Assembly: GCF_002836975.1 (NCBI RefSeq)
Contig: NZ_NIJK01000018.1
Coordinates: 16,924-80,923, forward strand
DNA from: Shewanella indica
GTDB taxonomy: Bacteria > Pseudomonadota > Gammaproteobacteria > Enterobacterales > Shewanellaceae
Direction of reading: 5' to 3'
Length of the DNA stretch: 64,000 bases
In this document: piece after piece, positions 1 through 9,181 of the stretch
Position numbering within the stretch: the first letter of the stretch is position 1
Layout: every line of letters begins with the position of its first letter
Position numbers and translations under genes: made by a program
The notes under the pieces: model-generated
What the model was told of the DNA's origin: nothing
The model's database searches: none
What the model saw: the letters and a program-made list of their open reading frames with translations, nothing else

Positions 1-1653
1 CAGATCCAAAAGTGCCCGGGTAGTGTCTTCAAAGTCATTGAAACTGTTTCGTTTATTAAACAGCCTGCCATCATCATACCAAGGCCTGCCGAGCATCTCT
101 CCGCCCCGGACATGGGCAATGGCATAAACCACGCCGCGATCCAGCAGGCTTAGAACTGAGGCATCGAAATCCGGCTCTATGATATGGCCGTAGGCACCAT
201 AACCGTATTGATACAGTGGGTTACTACCGTCTTTACGGAACTTGTCCTTGCGATACACCAGAGTCACGGGCACCTGGGCACCATCACGGGCCGGGATCAG
301 CAAGCGCTCGGCCTGATAGTTGCCGGGCTCGAAATCCCCCAATACCTTTTCCTGTTTGAGCAGTTTACGCTCACCCGGCTTATCCAGTTGATAACTGTAA
401 ATACTCTCGGGGGTAGTCGGGCTCGAGTAATATAACCTCAGTTCGCGACTGTGCTGGCTGGGATTGATATCCAGACCAACCACATAGGCCGGGTCATCAA
501 AGGCCAATTCATAGCCGCGGCTGAGATCGGTATGGGGATAGACCTTGATATGGCTCAGCCCCTGGCTGCGGCTCTGTACTATCAGATAATCGTCCAGCAA
601 TAACAGATCTTCGAGGCGCACCTCGGGATCATGGGCCAGTACCTGCTGCCACTTGCGCTTGTCGCCGGCATCGGCAGCCGTGGTTTTCATCAGCCTGAAA
701 TTGGTCGCCTGCCAGTTGCTGAGGATGAAGAATTCATCTCCACGCTTGGCGATGCTGTATTCGTGGCCCTCTTCCCGCGGCAGAAACGCCCGGAATTCGC
801 CGAGCGGGGCGTTGGCATCGAGCAGGGAAACTTCACTGGTCGTGGTGCTCTCGTGGTGCAATACAATCAGGGATTCATCCAGACTCTTGCCGAGGGAGAT
901 ATAGAAGGTATCGTCCTGCTCTTCATAAACCAGCAGATCCTCGCTCTGGGGGCTTCCCAGCTTGTGCCGGAAAACCTGGTATCCCAGCAGAGTCTGTGGG
1001 TCTTTAGCGATATAGAACACATAACGGTTGTCATTGCTCCAGACCACCCGGCCATCGACGCCCGTCAGCTTGTCGGCAAGCAGTTCCCCGGTGGCAAGAT
1101 CTTTAAAATAAACGCTGTAAATACGACGGCTGAGGGTATCCTCGGCAAAGGCCAGTATCTGCTCATCCGGGCTGACAGACACTCCGCCCAGGGCGTAAAA
1201 CTCCTGCCCCTCGGCGCGCCGGTTAACATCTAGCAGCAACTGCTCTTCACCATTGAGCTCACGGCTTCTGGCGATCACCGGATACTCCAGCCCGGCCTCG
1301 AAACGGCGGTAATACCAATGGTTATGCCAGCGATATGGCACACTGCTCTCATCCTGCTCCAGCCTGGAGATCAGCTCTTTAAACAGTTTCTGTTTCAGCG
1401 GCTCCCAAGGCTTAAGACGTGCGGCGGTATAGGCGTTTTCCCGTTCCAGATAATCGATAACGTCCGGGGCCTGACGCTCATCGTCACGCAGCCAATAATA
1501 GTCGTCTGTCCTGGTCACACCGTGAAGGCTCATGGTGTGGGGACGTTTTTCGGCAACCGGTGCCACCAGCTTATTTTCTGAATTCATTCCACTGCATCCG
1601 CACAGCCACAAGGCTGTGCCTAAAACCAACATCAGGGATCCTGCTCGACTCAT
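1..1653 (-). CDS. ptrB: Oligopeptidase B (S9 family), lipoprotein form, 3' part cut off by window edge
   Basis: The minus strand reads open from an ATG at 1653 to the window edge, about 551 codons of a protein usually near 680-700. An AGGAAGAG ribosome site lies just upstream. The N-terminus (MSRAGSLMLVLGTALWLCGC) looks like a lipoprotein signal, unlike cytoplasmic E. coli PtrB, so the enzyme is probably membrane-anchored in the envelope. After it come the family's N-terminal segments (RPHTMSLHGVTRTDDYYWLR) and, near the cut, GVVYAIAHVRGGEMLGRPWY and FNDFEDTTRALLDL, all typical of oligopeptidase B. The catalytic Ser/Asp/His part lies outside the window. The family cleaves short peptides after basic residues. 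The family call is confident; intactness cannot be judged here. Confidence 0.9.
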   Translation of the reverse strand, partial: MSRAGSLMLVLGTALWLCGCSGMNSENKLVAPVAEKRPHTMSLHGVTRTDDYYWLRDDERQAPDVIDYLERENAYTAARLKPWEPLKQKLFKELISRLEQDESSVPYRWHNHWYYRRFEAGLEYPVIARSRELNGEEQLLLDVNRRAEGQEFYALGGVSVSPDEQILAFAEDTLSRRIYSVYFKDLATGELLADKLTGVDGRVVWSNDNRYVFYIAKDPQTLLGYQVFRHKLGSPQSEDLLVYEEQDDTFYISLGKSLDESLIVLHHESTTTSEVSLLDANAPLGEFRAFLPREEGHEYSIAKRGDEFFILSNWQATNFRLMKTTAADAGDKRKWQQVLAHDPEVRLEDLLLLDDYLIVQSRSQGLSHIKVYPHTDLSRGYELAFDDPAYVVGLDINPSQHSRELRLYYSSPTTPESIYSYQLDKPGERKLLKQEKVLGDFEPGNYQAERLLIPARDGAQVPVTLVYRKDKFRKDGSNPLYQYGYGAYGHIIEPDFDASVLSLLDRGVVYAIAHVRGGEMLGRPWYDDGRLFNKRNSFNDFEDTTRALLDL

Positions 1654-2172
1654 CACTCTTCCTTAGCCTGAGAAGCGTTAATATCAACGGCCTACTCCCT
1701 CGACTACAGGCCGTCTGCATATAGTGACGCCGACCGGCGCCAACGGCAAGCCCTGGCGCCCGAGTCCGGATCTCTAAGGCTCCCCTTCACCCGCAGAAAA
1801 TGTGACCCTATCCGCTTGTCATTTGTATGTAACAGGCGCATGCTGGTGCCGCCTGCCACATACAAGTGACAGGTCAATTCTCAGGGCGGGGTGAAATTCC
1901 CCACCGGCGGTAAATCGTGTCAGCGACATGAAAGCCCGCGAGCGCCCGCCAGATTCTGGCGGGGTCAGCAGATCTGGTGTCATCACATCCTAGCGTGACT
2001 ATTCCAGAGCCGACGGTGTTGCCATTTAGATGGCTCAGTCCGGATGAAAGAGAATCAGATTGCCGCCAGGCGATCCGCTTAGTGATATGTATCTGCCAGT
2101 GGCAGAGACACCGCTATTCCTTTCTTTGCCCTGATTCTGGAAAACCCAAGCCGTAATTTAAGGATTTTTACC
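1654..2172. other. Intergenic region between divergent ptrB and ribB
   Basis: This 519-base stretch without a protein gene is mostly the ribB leader. It contains the FMN riboswitch (about 1874-2020). Between the aptamer and ribB there is a short hairpin (CTGCCAGTGGCAG, near 2094) with no U tract. I see no convincing small gene. Promoters for the two divergent genes must lie in 1654-1870 but I cannot place them confidently. Confidence 0.6.
1874..2020 (+). promoter_or_regulatory. FMN riboswitch (RFN element) upstream of ribB
   Basis: The sequence follows the conserved RFN core in order: TTCTCAGGGCGGGGTGAAAT, then CCCCACCGGCGGTAAAT, AGCCCGCGAGCGCC, GGTCAGCAGATCTGGTG and CCAGAGCCGACGGT. A variable hairpin (CGCCCGCCAGATTCTGGCGGGG) sits in the expected place. 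It lies about 150 bases before the ribB start on the same strand. By family knowledge it binds FMN and lowers expression of riboflavin synthesis when FMN is high. I see no clear U-run terminator after it, so control by translation or Rho is more likely than an intrinsic terminator; that last point is inference. Confidence 0.95.
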
Positions 2173-2826
2173 ATGAATCAGTCATTATTAGCGCCTTTTG
2201 GTACCCCGATTGAAAGAGTCGAAACCGCCCTCGAAGCATTGCGTCAAGGCCGCGGTGTTTTAGTGGTCGACGATGAAGACAGAGAAAACGAAGGCGACCT
2301 AATCTTTGCCGCCGAGAGCTTGACCAACGCCCAGATGGCGATGCTGATCCGCGAATGCAGCGGCATTGTCTGTCTCTGCCTTACCGACGAGAAAATCAAG
2401 GCGCTGCAGTTGCCGCCCATGGTGGAAAACAACTCCAGCCAATTCGGCACCGCCTTTACCGTAAGCATTGAGGCCAAAGTCGGAGTCACGACCGGGGTTT
2501 CCGCTGCCGACCGGGTGACCACTATCAAGACCGCCATTGCCGACAACGCCAAACCGGAAGACCTGGCCCGCCCTGGGCACGTCTATCCGCTGCGGGCTCA
2601 GCCCGGTGGTGTGATGACCCGCCGCGGTCACACAGAGGGCACTGTGGACTTGATGCAACTGGCAGGCCTAAAACCCGCCGGAGTGCTGTGCGAAGTGACC
2701 AATCCGGATGGCACCATGGCCAGACTGCCACAAATCATCGCTTTTGGCGCCCAACACAACCTGCCGGTTCTCTCCATCGAGGATATTGTCAGTTATCGCG
2801 AATCTCTGCTGGCCAACGCAGGCTAA
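2173..2826 (+). CDS. ribB: 3,4-dihydroxy-2-butanone 4-phosphate synthase
   Basis: A 217-residue protein, the normal size of single-domain RibB. It makes 3,4-dihydroxy-2-butanone 4-phosphate and formate from ribulose 5-phosphate, the second branch of riboflavin synthesis, in the cytoplasm. The acidic metal and substrate loop [10 protein letters not shown] is at 33-42, [10 protein letters not shown] at 133-142 and RRGHTEG at 150-156, all family signatures. There is no GTP cyclohydrolase II (RibA) domain, so this is not the fused RibBA type. The gene stands alone behind an FMN riboswitch, as in many gammaproteobacteria, and is followed by a terminator. ATG 2173 follows a purine-rich TAAGGA. Confidence 0.97.
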   Translation: MNQSLLAPFGTPIERVETALEALRQGRGVLVVDDEDRENEGDLIFAAESLTNAQMAMLIRECSGIVCLCLTDEKIKALQLPPMVENNSSQFGTAFTVSIEAKVGVTTGVSAADRVTTIKTAIADNAKPEDLARPGHVYPLRAQPGGVMTRRGHTEGTVDLMQLAGLKPAGVLCEVTNPDGTMARLPQIIAFGAQHNLPVLSIEDIVSYRESLLANAG

Positions 2827-2854
2827 TAAACCAGCACTCCCTAACTATTTGATC

Positions 2855-2884
2855 AAAAGCGGCTACATAGCCGCTTTTGTTTTA
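2855..2884 (+). terminator. Rho-independent terminator after ribB
   Basis: AAAAGCGGCTA pairs with TAGCCGCTTTT across a tight loop, followed by TGTTTT. It lies about 30 bases after the ribB stop. Confidence 0.85.
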
Positions 2885-3085
2885 AACAAACCGGCAAACT
2901 AGGTTACAACAAGGCTTACATTAACCCTCCTCTTTTTAAGGTTTATTTTCGTGACCTAGATTAGAAATCCTTGAATAACGGGTCGCCCCCTGATAGGCAA
3001 TGTGTTACTTATCGAGAGTTATTGCCTGTATCCCAATAGCTTACAGGCAGGTCTTTATCAGTTAGGATTTCGAGGAGAGCCATAG

Positions 3086-6000
3086 GTGTTAAGCCAACTG
3101 AGCCTAAAGCGCAAATTACTCTTGTTTGCCTTAGTGCCTGTTTTGGTTCTCAGCCTACTGGGTTGTGTACGTTTATTTGAACTGCTGCATAACTATCGTT
3201 TGGCCAACCAAAGTTATCATGCCGTCGAGGTAGGACGTCGTCTGGCCGATCTCATCTATGAATTGCAGCAGGAACGGGGTCTCAGCGCCGCCTATATCGC
3301 CTGCGATGGTAAGTGCTTTGCCGATAGTCTCCAGGTGCAGCAGCAGCGAGTATCGGCACAGATAACCGCCCTGCAAAACTCTCCCCACTTATTGCAACTC
3401 ACTGAACAACTGTCTTCTGCAGCCCAGCACCTGCTACAAACCAAGCTGGAAGCTCTGCGGCTCGGCAAGCAGGCGCTGGAAAATAACCGGCGCGAACTCT
3501 TGAGTCGCAATGAAAGCGACGCACTGAATTTCTATTCCGACTTCAACTACGAACTCCTGTTGGGTATTGCCAATCTGCAATCCCTGTCGAGCAATGTGCA
3601 ACAGGCCAGAGCCTATGCCGATCTGGCTGCACTGTTGCGGATTCAGGAGTTGGCGGTGCGTGAGCGCGGCCTGATCAACGGCATGCTGCTGAAACGTCAG
3701 TTTGATACCGACAGTTATGAACAGCTGTTGGCATTAATAACAGAGCAAGATCAGAGCATAGATCTGTTCCGCGCCAGTGCCATAGCGGAACACAAACAAC
3801 GCCTGGAAGCTATGCTGCTGGACAGTAAGAGTCAGACATTGAATAACGTCAGGGAACAACTGCGCCAACAAGATGCCATAACGCGTCAGGCGCACAAGTT
3901 CAGCTCCCAGCTGGGTTATGGTGGCCTATTGCATGAATTTAAAAACTTTCTTCTTCGGGGAGAAAGCAGATACCAACAAGACTTCTATATCAAACTTGAA
4001 TCACTGGAGCAGATCCTCAATAAACTAAGCTCAAACTGGGTGATCAGCAGTACTCAGCAACTGGCGATTGCCCAAATCAGGGACAAACTCAACGAATATC
4101 GCCACAAGATGCAGCTGATAGCATCCATGCAAAGCCGGGGGGCCAAGGTGAAAGAGATAGACTCCCTGGTGCAAATTTCCGACGATCAGATGCTCAATGC
4201 TCTGAAGGCCCTGACCCAACCCAAGCCACCTGTGACTCCCGAAGTCTGGTGGCAGTTGACCAGTGAAAGGATCCGCCAAATGGATGCCATTGCCGACAGT
4301 GTTTCCGATGATATTCTCAATCTTTCCAACGCTCAGCGCAGTCAGTCGCTGCGCCTTATTGCCCTCTATCTCCTTTCAGCCGCCGTCACTATCGGCCTGC
4401 TGTTGTTTCTTGGCCGGGCCCTGAGTCACAATCTGCTCAGGCGTATCTATGCTATAGCCAACAACATGCGCTTGATGACCAAGGATCCTAATCTGGATCT
4501 GGATATCAAGGTCGAGGGTAAGGATGAATTGGCCGACATGGCCAAGGCTCTGGGACAAATGCTTAATGAAAGGCAAAAATCCTATCAACAGTTGAAACAG
4601 GCCGCTGCGGTATTCGACTACTCAGGCGAGGGGATTGTCATCACAGATGCCAATAACCGTATTGAACTGGTCAACCCGGCATTCAGCCGCATTACCGGTT
4701 ACAAGCTGGAAGAGGTCAAGGGCAAGAATCCTTCAATACTCAACTCCTATCGCCACGATGATGCCTTCTTCAGTAATATGTGGGATAGCCTGCTGACCAA
4801 TAACAAATGGGAAGGCGAGATCTGGAATAAGCGCAAAGACGGTGAAATTTATCCTGAGTACTTGGCCATCACCCTGGTTAGAGACGATAACAACAATATA
4901 CTCAAACACATAGGTTTGTTTGTCGATATCAGCCACCGTAAAAAATACGAGCAGGACATCTGGTATCAGGCTCATTTCGATATTCTGACCAAGCTGCCTA
5001 ACCGCAAGATGTTCAACGAGCGGCTGCACCACGAGCTGTTACAGGCCCGTATTCATGGTCACAAACTGGCAATTCTGTTGATCGATCTCGACAGGTTCAA
5101 ATATATCAATGATGTACTGGGCCACAAACGCGGTGATCTACTGTTACAACAGGTGGCGAGAAGATTGGAGTCACTCCCGGATGAACAGAAGTTTGTCGCC
5201 CGCATAGGGGGCGATGAATTTGCCGTGATCTTGCCACACTATAAGAATGATGCCGCCCTGACAGCAGTAGCCGACAGAGTAAAAGCCCTGTTCGGCAATA
5301 GCTTCGATATCGATGGTCAGGACACCCTGATCTCGGTCAGCTTTGGTATAGGTGTCTATCCCGAGGACGGCGATGACATAGATGCCTTGACCCGCAACAC
5401 AGAAACCGCCATGTACAGCGCCAAAGACAACGGCCGCGACAACTACCAGTATTTCACTCCCAGCATGAACGCCAGCATGCTGGAGCGCTTGCAGTTGGAG
5501 CAACATCTAAGAAGCGCCGTGTTGCATCAAGCGTTTTGCTTGCATTATCAACCCATAGTTTCTATGGAAACCGGCCAAATCACCTCTGTCGAGGCGTTGA
5601 TACGCTGGAATGACCCCGAATATGGCTGGGTTTCGCCGGAGAAATTCATTCCTATCGCAGAGAACAACGGCCTAATAGAGCCGATAGGCGAATGGGTACT
5701 GGAACAAGCACTGAAAGACCTAAGCCATTGGCATGCCAAGGGAATAAAGCTGGATATGGCGATCAACGTCTCCAGCCGCCAGTGTATCAATGTCAGTGGG
5801 GTACGCTTCGACACCTTGCTGGCCGACGCCATCAAACGTCACGGCATAGCCGCCGAGAGACTGCACATAGAAATCACCGAATCCATGTTGCTGGACGACA
5901 GTCCCCATTGTTTGGAGGTGCTCAACAGCATTCGCCAACTCGGGGTGACGATTCATATGGATGATTTTGGAACCGGCTTCTCCTCCTTGAGCTATCTGCG

Positions 6001-6283
6001 TAAGTTCCCTATCTCAGTGATCAAAATCGACAAAAGTTTTGTCGATAATGCCTTGGTGAATGAGGCCGATGCCAGCCTAGTGCGGGCAATAGTCATGATG
6101 GGCAAGAGCCTGGACTTACAACTGGTGGCAGAAGGCATAGAGACCCGCGCGCAATGGATCTTGCTCAAGTCCATGGGCTGTGATTTTGGCCAGGGCTATC
6201 TGCTTTCAAGACCGCTGCCGGCCAAGAGCCTGACTCCGATCCTCGCTCAGGGTGAAACTTTCATTCGTCAGCTTCTGGCATAA
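3086..6283 (+). CDS. NIT-HAMP-PAS-GGDEF-EAL membrane c-di-GMP signalling protein
   Basis: A 1065-residue inner-membrane protein. A first membrane helix (about 8-30) is followed by a periplasmic region with a NIT-type nitrate/nitrite sensor signature (LQQERGLSAAYIAC near 55-70). A second helix lies near 425-450, then HAMP, a PAS domain (about 515-620), GGDEF and EAL. GGDEF at 708-712 is intact and preceded by the usual RI. EAL is at 836-838 (SVEALIRW), with later metal/catalytic motifs (MDDFGTGFSSL, IKIDKSF). Both the cyclase and phosphodiesterase motifs therefore look intact, so net activity cannot be predicted. The start is a GTG with a strong GAGGAGAG site at 3072-3079. The NIT call is by motif only; the ligand is unknown. 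Confidence 0.9.
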   Translation: MLSQLSLKRKLLLFALVPVLVLSLLGCVRLFELLHNYRLANQSYHAVEVGRRLADLIYELQQERGLSAAYIACDGKCFADSLQVQQQRVSAQITALQNSPHLLQLTEQLSSAAQHLLQTKLEALRLGKQALENNRRELLSRNESDALNFYSDFNYELLLGIANLQSLSSNVQQARAYADLAALLRIQELAVRERGLINGMLLKRQFDTDSYEQLLALITEQDQSIDLFRASAIAEHKQRLEAMLLDSKSQTLNNVREQLRQQDAITRQAHKFSSQLGYGGLLHEFKNFLLRGESRYQQDFYIKLESLEQILNKLSSNWVISSTQQLAIAQIRDKLNEYRHKMQLIASMQSRGAKVKEIDSLVQISDDQMLNALKALTQPKPPVTPEVWWQLTSERIRQMDAIADSVSDDILNLSNAQRSQSLRLIALYLLSAAVTIGLLLFLGRALSHNLLRRIYAIANNMRLMTKDPNLDLDIKVEGKDELADMAKALGQMLNERQKSYQQLKQAAAVFDYSGEGIVITDANNRIELVNPAFSRITGYKLEEVKGKNPSILNSYRHDDAFFSNMWDSLLTNNKWEGEIWNKRKDGEIYPEYLAITLVRDDNNNILKHIGLFVDISHRKKYEQDIWYQAHFDILTKLPNRKMFNERLHHELLQARIHGHKLAILLIDLDRFKYINDVLGHKRGDLLLQQVARRLESLPDEQKFVARIGGDEFAVILPHYKNDAALTAVADRVKALFGNSFDIDGQDTLISVSFGIGVYPEDGDDIDALTRNTETAMYSAKDNGRDNYQYFTPSMNASMLERLQLEQHLRSAVLHQAFCLHYQPIVSMETGQITSVEALIRWNDPEYGWVSPEKFIPIAENNGLIEPIGEWVLEQALKDLSHWHAKGIKLDMAINVSSRQCINVSGVRFDTLLADAIKRHGIAAERLHIEITESMLLDDSPHCLEVLNSIRQLGVTIHMDDFGTGFSSLSYLRKFPISVIKIDKSFVDNALVNEADASLVRAIVMMGKSLDLQLVAEGIETRAQWILLKSMGCDFGQGYLLSRPLPAKSLTPILAQGETFIRQLLA

Positions 6284-6309
6284 AAAAGCAGCCTTAAGGC
6301 TGCTCTTGT
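6282..6309 (-). terminator. Terminator between the GGDEF-EAL and ferritin genes
   Basis: AGCAGCC-TTAA-GGCTGCT (6287-6304) with a run of six A on its left, which is a U tract when read on the minus strand. It suits ferritin best; the plus-strand side (CTTGT) is weaker but may also help end the upstream gene. Confidence 0.75.
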
Positions 6310-6324
6310 CATCAGCGGATAGCC

Positions 6325-6852
6325 TTAAGCCATCTGTGCATTCATCACTGTCTCGCCACCTTCGCTCGCCAGTTGCATCAGGTCCTTGTCCACCAGGAAC
6401 AGCGCCTTGCCATCCTCGCCCACCAGGCGGATCTTGTCGACAATCGACTTGAATAGCTTCTCTTCTTCGTGCTGCTCGGCCACATACCACTGCAGGAAGT
6501 TGAAGGTAGAATAATCTTGAGTCGTGAAGGCGGTATGAGCCAAAGCATTGATCTTGCTGGTGATCAGCTGCTCGTGCTCGTAAGTGTACTCGAACAGGGA
6601 CAGCAGGGATTCAAAATTGGCCTTTGGAGCTTCAATGGCGCCCAGCAGAGGCATGCCACCGGTTTCACTCACATAGGTGAACAGACGGCGCATATGCTGC
6701 ATCTCTTCATCGGCGTGATCCCGCAGGAACTTGGCCGCGCCTTCAAAGCCTTTGTCTTCACACCAGGCGCTCATCTGCAGATACAGGTTAGAGGAGAAAA
6801 ACTCCATATTGATCTGCTCGTTCAACTTATCAATCATGGCTTGTGCCAACAT
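6325..6852 (-). CDS. ftnA: Non-haem ferritin (FtnA type)
   Basis: A 175-residue iron-storage protein close to E. coli FtnA in length and sequence. It forms a cytoplasmic 24-subunit cage that oxidises and stores iron. The ferroxidase residues appear in the usual helices: E near 17 in [24 protein letters not shown] (ExxH) near 50, and [17 protein letters not shown] near 127-140. I chose ATG 6852 ([13 protein letters not shown]), not the longer open frame from 6921, because it matches the family N-terminus and has AGAGGCAAGGAT just upstream. Divergent from moeA, with a perfect palindrome between them that could bind a regulator. Confidence 0.95.
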   Translation of the reverse strand: MLAQAMIDKLNEQINMEFFSSNLYLQMSAWCEDKGFEGAAKFLRDHADEEMQHMRRLFTYVSETGGMPLLGAIEAPKANFESLLSLFEYTYEHEQLITSKINALAHTAFTTQDYSTFNFLQWYVAEQHEEEKLFKSIVDKIRLVGEDGKALFLVDKDLMQLASEGGETVMNAQMA

Positions 6853-6948
6853 ATCCTTGCCTCTCATTTCGGGTATCTGTTTCATGGGCGCTATTGTTAT
6901 CAAGGGACACAACAAATGCAAGAATCTTTACCTAACGCAATGATTTAT

Positions 6949-6967
6949 AATGAAAACACTTTTCATT
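6949..6967. promoter_or_regulatory. Palindromic operator candidate between ftnA and moeA
   Basis: AATGAAAA-CAC-TTTTCATT is a perfect 8-base inverted repeat with a 3-base spacer. It overlaps AT-rich DNA about 100 bases upstream of the ferritin start. It loosely resembles a Fur-type A/T palindrome, which would fit an iron-storage gene, but the match to the Fur consensus is poor. Assignment to a regulator is inference. Confidence 0.35.
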
Positions 6968-7126
6968 TAACTTGAATTCTCATTTGCTATTTGGCGCAAT
7001 CCGCTGACTGTAAAAGGAAAAGCCTGCACCCAGTGCACGAAAACTGGCATGCAGATCATAGTCATCCACTTTCAGCGTGGCATAATAGCCAACCAGGTTC
7101 AGTAATAGCTCAAATAAGGTTGCTCT

Positions 7127-8371
7127 ATGTCCAAGCCGCAAGACGTCTGTGCCCATCCAGGGCTGATGCATCCGGATCTCGCTCTGCCCCTGCTACTCGA
7201 GCAGGTCACCCCGTTGGAAGATACCGAAACCGTGCAACTGTCGGATTCTCTGGGACGAGTATTGGCAGAAGACTTGGCCAGCAGCATAGACTTGCCGCCG
7301 TTCGATAACTCGGCGATGGACGGCTACGCCTATCGTTATGCCGACCTGCCCGAGAAGGCCAGCCTGAAATTACTGGGTAGCTCCTTTGCCGGCCACCCTT
7401 TTGAAGGCCAATATCAGCCAGGCGGCTGTGTTCGCATCATGACTGGCGCTCCTGTGCCTGCGGGTTTCGATACAGTGCAGATGCAGGAGAAAACCGAAGC
7501 CAATGGCGAGCAGATCACCATAGAACCTTGCAAGCAGGCCGGAGACAATGTGCGTGGCCGCGGCGAAGAGCTGCTGGCCGGCACCAAGGTCCTCAGGGCC
7601 GGCACTCTGATAGGTGCTGCCGAAATGGGGGTGATGGCCACCATAGGTATCAGCAGCCTTAGAGTGATCCGCAAGGTTAAAATCGCTTTCTTCTCCACCG
7701 GTGATGAATTACGCCCCGTGGGTTCAGAGTTGGCGCCCGGTCAGATCTATGACTCCAATCGCTACTCGATTCAGGGCCTGCTCAGCCGCGCCGGTGTCGA
7801 GTGGCAGGATCTTGGGGTGATTGCGGATGATCCTGAGGCTATCCGTCAGGCGTTTCGCAACGCCTCAGCCAGCGCCGATATGGTGATCACCTCAGGTGGT
7901 GTCTCGGTCGGTGAGGCCGACTTCACCAAGCAGATCCTCGATGAGGAAGGCAAAATAAGCTTCTGGAAACTGGCGATCAAGCCGGGCAAACCCTTTGCCC
8001 TCGGCCACATAGGCAAGGCAGTGTTCTGCGGTCTGCCGGGCAACCCGGTTTCATCCATGGTGACTTTCTACAAGCTGGTGTGGCCTTTACTGCATAAACT
8101 GCAGGGGCTGCCACAACCAACCCCGCTACTATTGGATGCTAAATTGACCGCCCCTATACGTAAACAGCCAGGACGGGTGGAATACCAGCGCGGTATTCTG
8201 AGCCGCAACCAGGATGGAGAACTGGAAGTGGCGGTCACCGGCTCACAGGGTTCAGGCATGCTGACCTCCATGAGCCTGGCTAACTGTTTTATTATTCTGG
8301 AGCAGATGCAGGGCGACACACCTGCTGGTACCAGAGTCACGGTTGAACCCTTTAACAGCGTGCTGTGCTGA
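7127..8371 (+). CDS. moeA: Molybdopterin molybdenumtransferase MoeA
   Basis: A 414-residue protein, normal MoeA size. It inserts molybdate into adenylated molybdopterin, the last common step of molybdenum cofactor synthesis, in the cytoplasm. Family motifs are clear: PPFDNSAMDGYAYR (57-70), FSTGDEL (189-195), and TSGGVSVGEADF (255-266), the molybdopterin-binding MoCF-type domain; the C-terminal beta domain ends near 414. ATG 7127 follows AAGG at a normal distance. moeB starts 7 bases after its stop, so the two are co-transcribed. The remaining moa genes and the molybdate transporter are 10-15 kb away on the other strand. Confidence 0.97.
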   Translation: MSKPQDVCAHPGLMHPDLALPLLLEQVTPLEDTETVQLSDSLGRVLAEDLASSIDLPPFDNSAMDGYAYRYADLPEKASLKLLGSSFAGHPFEGQYQPGGCVRIMTGAPVPAGFDTVQMQEKTEANGEQITIEPCKQAGDNVRGRGEELLAGTKVLRAGTLIGAAEMGVMATIGISSLRVIRKVKIAFFSTGDELRPVGSELAPGQIYDSNRYSIQGLLSRAGVEWQDLGVIADDPEAIRQAFRNASASADMVITSGGVSVGEADFTKQILDEEGKISFWKLAIKPGKPFALGHIGKAVFCGLPGNPVSSMVTFYKLVWPLLHKLQGLPQPTPLLLDAKLTAPIRKQPGRVEYQRGILSRNQDGELEVAVTGSQGSGMLTSMSLANCFIILEQMQGDTPAGTRVTVEPFNSVLC

Positions 8372-8378
8372 GGCCGAT

Positions 8379-9131
8379 ATGAGCGACGAGATACTCACAG
8401 ATGCCGAGATGTTGCGCTACAGCCGGCAGATCTCCATCAAGGCAATGGACATTGAAGGGCAGGAGAAGCTCAAACAGGCCAAGGTGCTAATGATAGGTGC
8501 CGGTGGCCTAGGCTGCGCTGCCGGTCAGTATCTGACTGTAGCCGGGGTCGGCAAGTTGACCCTGGTGGACTTCGATACTGTCGAACTGTCCAATCTGCAG
8601 CGCCAGGTACTGCACCAGGATGACAATATAGGCCAGCCCAAGGTGGAATCGGCCAAAGAGAGCCTGAGTGCGCTCAATCCCCATGTGCAGATAAATGCCA
8701 TCAATGGGGTGTTGGATGATCCCGAATTGGATCAACTGGTTGTCGAGCACCATCTGGTGCTGGACTGCACCGACAATGTTGCGGTGCGCGAACAGCTCAA
8801 TCGCAGCTGTTTTCGGCATAAGGTGCCCTTAGTGTCTGCCGCTGCCATCCGTATGGAAGGGGTGATCTCCGTCTTCGGCTATCAGCAACAAATGCCTTGT
8901 TACCACTGTTTCAGCAGCCTGTTCGGCGAGCAGCAGCTCAGCTGTGTCGAGTCGGGCATTTTAGCGCCGGTAGTTGGTATGATGGGCTGCCTGCAAGCAG
9001 TAGAAGCCATCAAGGTGATCAGTGGTATTGGCAAACCACTCTATGGTCGTTTGCTGATGTTCGATGCCATGACCATGGAGTTTCGCGAGATGAAGCTGCC
9101 GCAGATCTCCAACTGTCCCGTCTGCGGTTGA
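8379..9131 (+). CDS. moeB: Molybdopterin-synthase adenylyltransferase MoeB
   Basis: A 250-residue E1-like enzyme that adenylates the C-terminal Gly-Gly of MoaD so that it can be thiocarboxylated for molybdopterin synthesis. GAGGLG (40-45) is the nucleotide loop, DCTDN (129-133) carries the catalytic Asp, and the zinc cysteines are CYHC (174-177) and CPVC (246-249). ATG 8379 (MSDEILTDAEMLRYSRQ) matches the family start and has TGAGG 8 bases upstream. The open frame extends upstream inside moeA but is not needed. No rhodanese domain is fused. Its partner moaD is at 21418-21666. Confidence 0.96.
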   Translation: MSDEILTDAEMLRYSRQISIKAMDIEGQEKLKQAKVLMIGAGGLGCAAGQYLTVAGVGKLTLVDFDTVELSNLQRQVLHQDDNIGQPKVESAKESLSALNPHVQINAINGVLDDPELDQLVVEHHLVLDCTDNVAVREQLNRSCFRHKVPLVSAAAIRMEGVISVFGYQQQMPCYHCFSSLFGEQQLSCVESGILAPVVGMMGCLQAVEAIKVISGIGKPLYGRLLMFDAMTMEFREMKLPQISNCPVCG

Positions 9132-9143
9132 ACAGATATAACA

Positions 9144-9174
9144 AGAGGCTGCCTGGGCAGCCTCTTTAATTTTC
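9144..9174. terminator. Terminator between moeB and the phosphoesterase gene
   Basis: AGAGGCTGCC-TG-GGCAGCCTCT followed by TTAATTTT. It ends moeAB on the plus strand; the facing gene stops at 9182 and may use it as well. Confidence 0.85.
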
Positions 9175-9181
9175 AGTATTT

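Noticed and set aside
631..1233. Plus-strand frame of 200 codons
   Set aside because: Shadow of the oligopeptidase B gene on the minus strand, which has clear family motifs.
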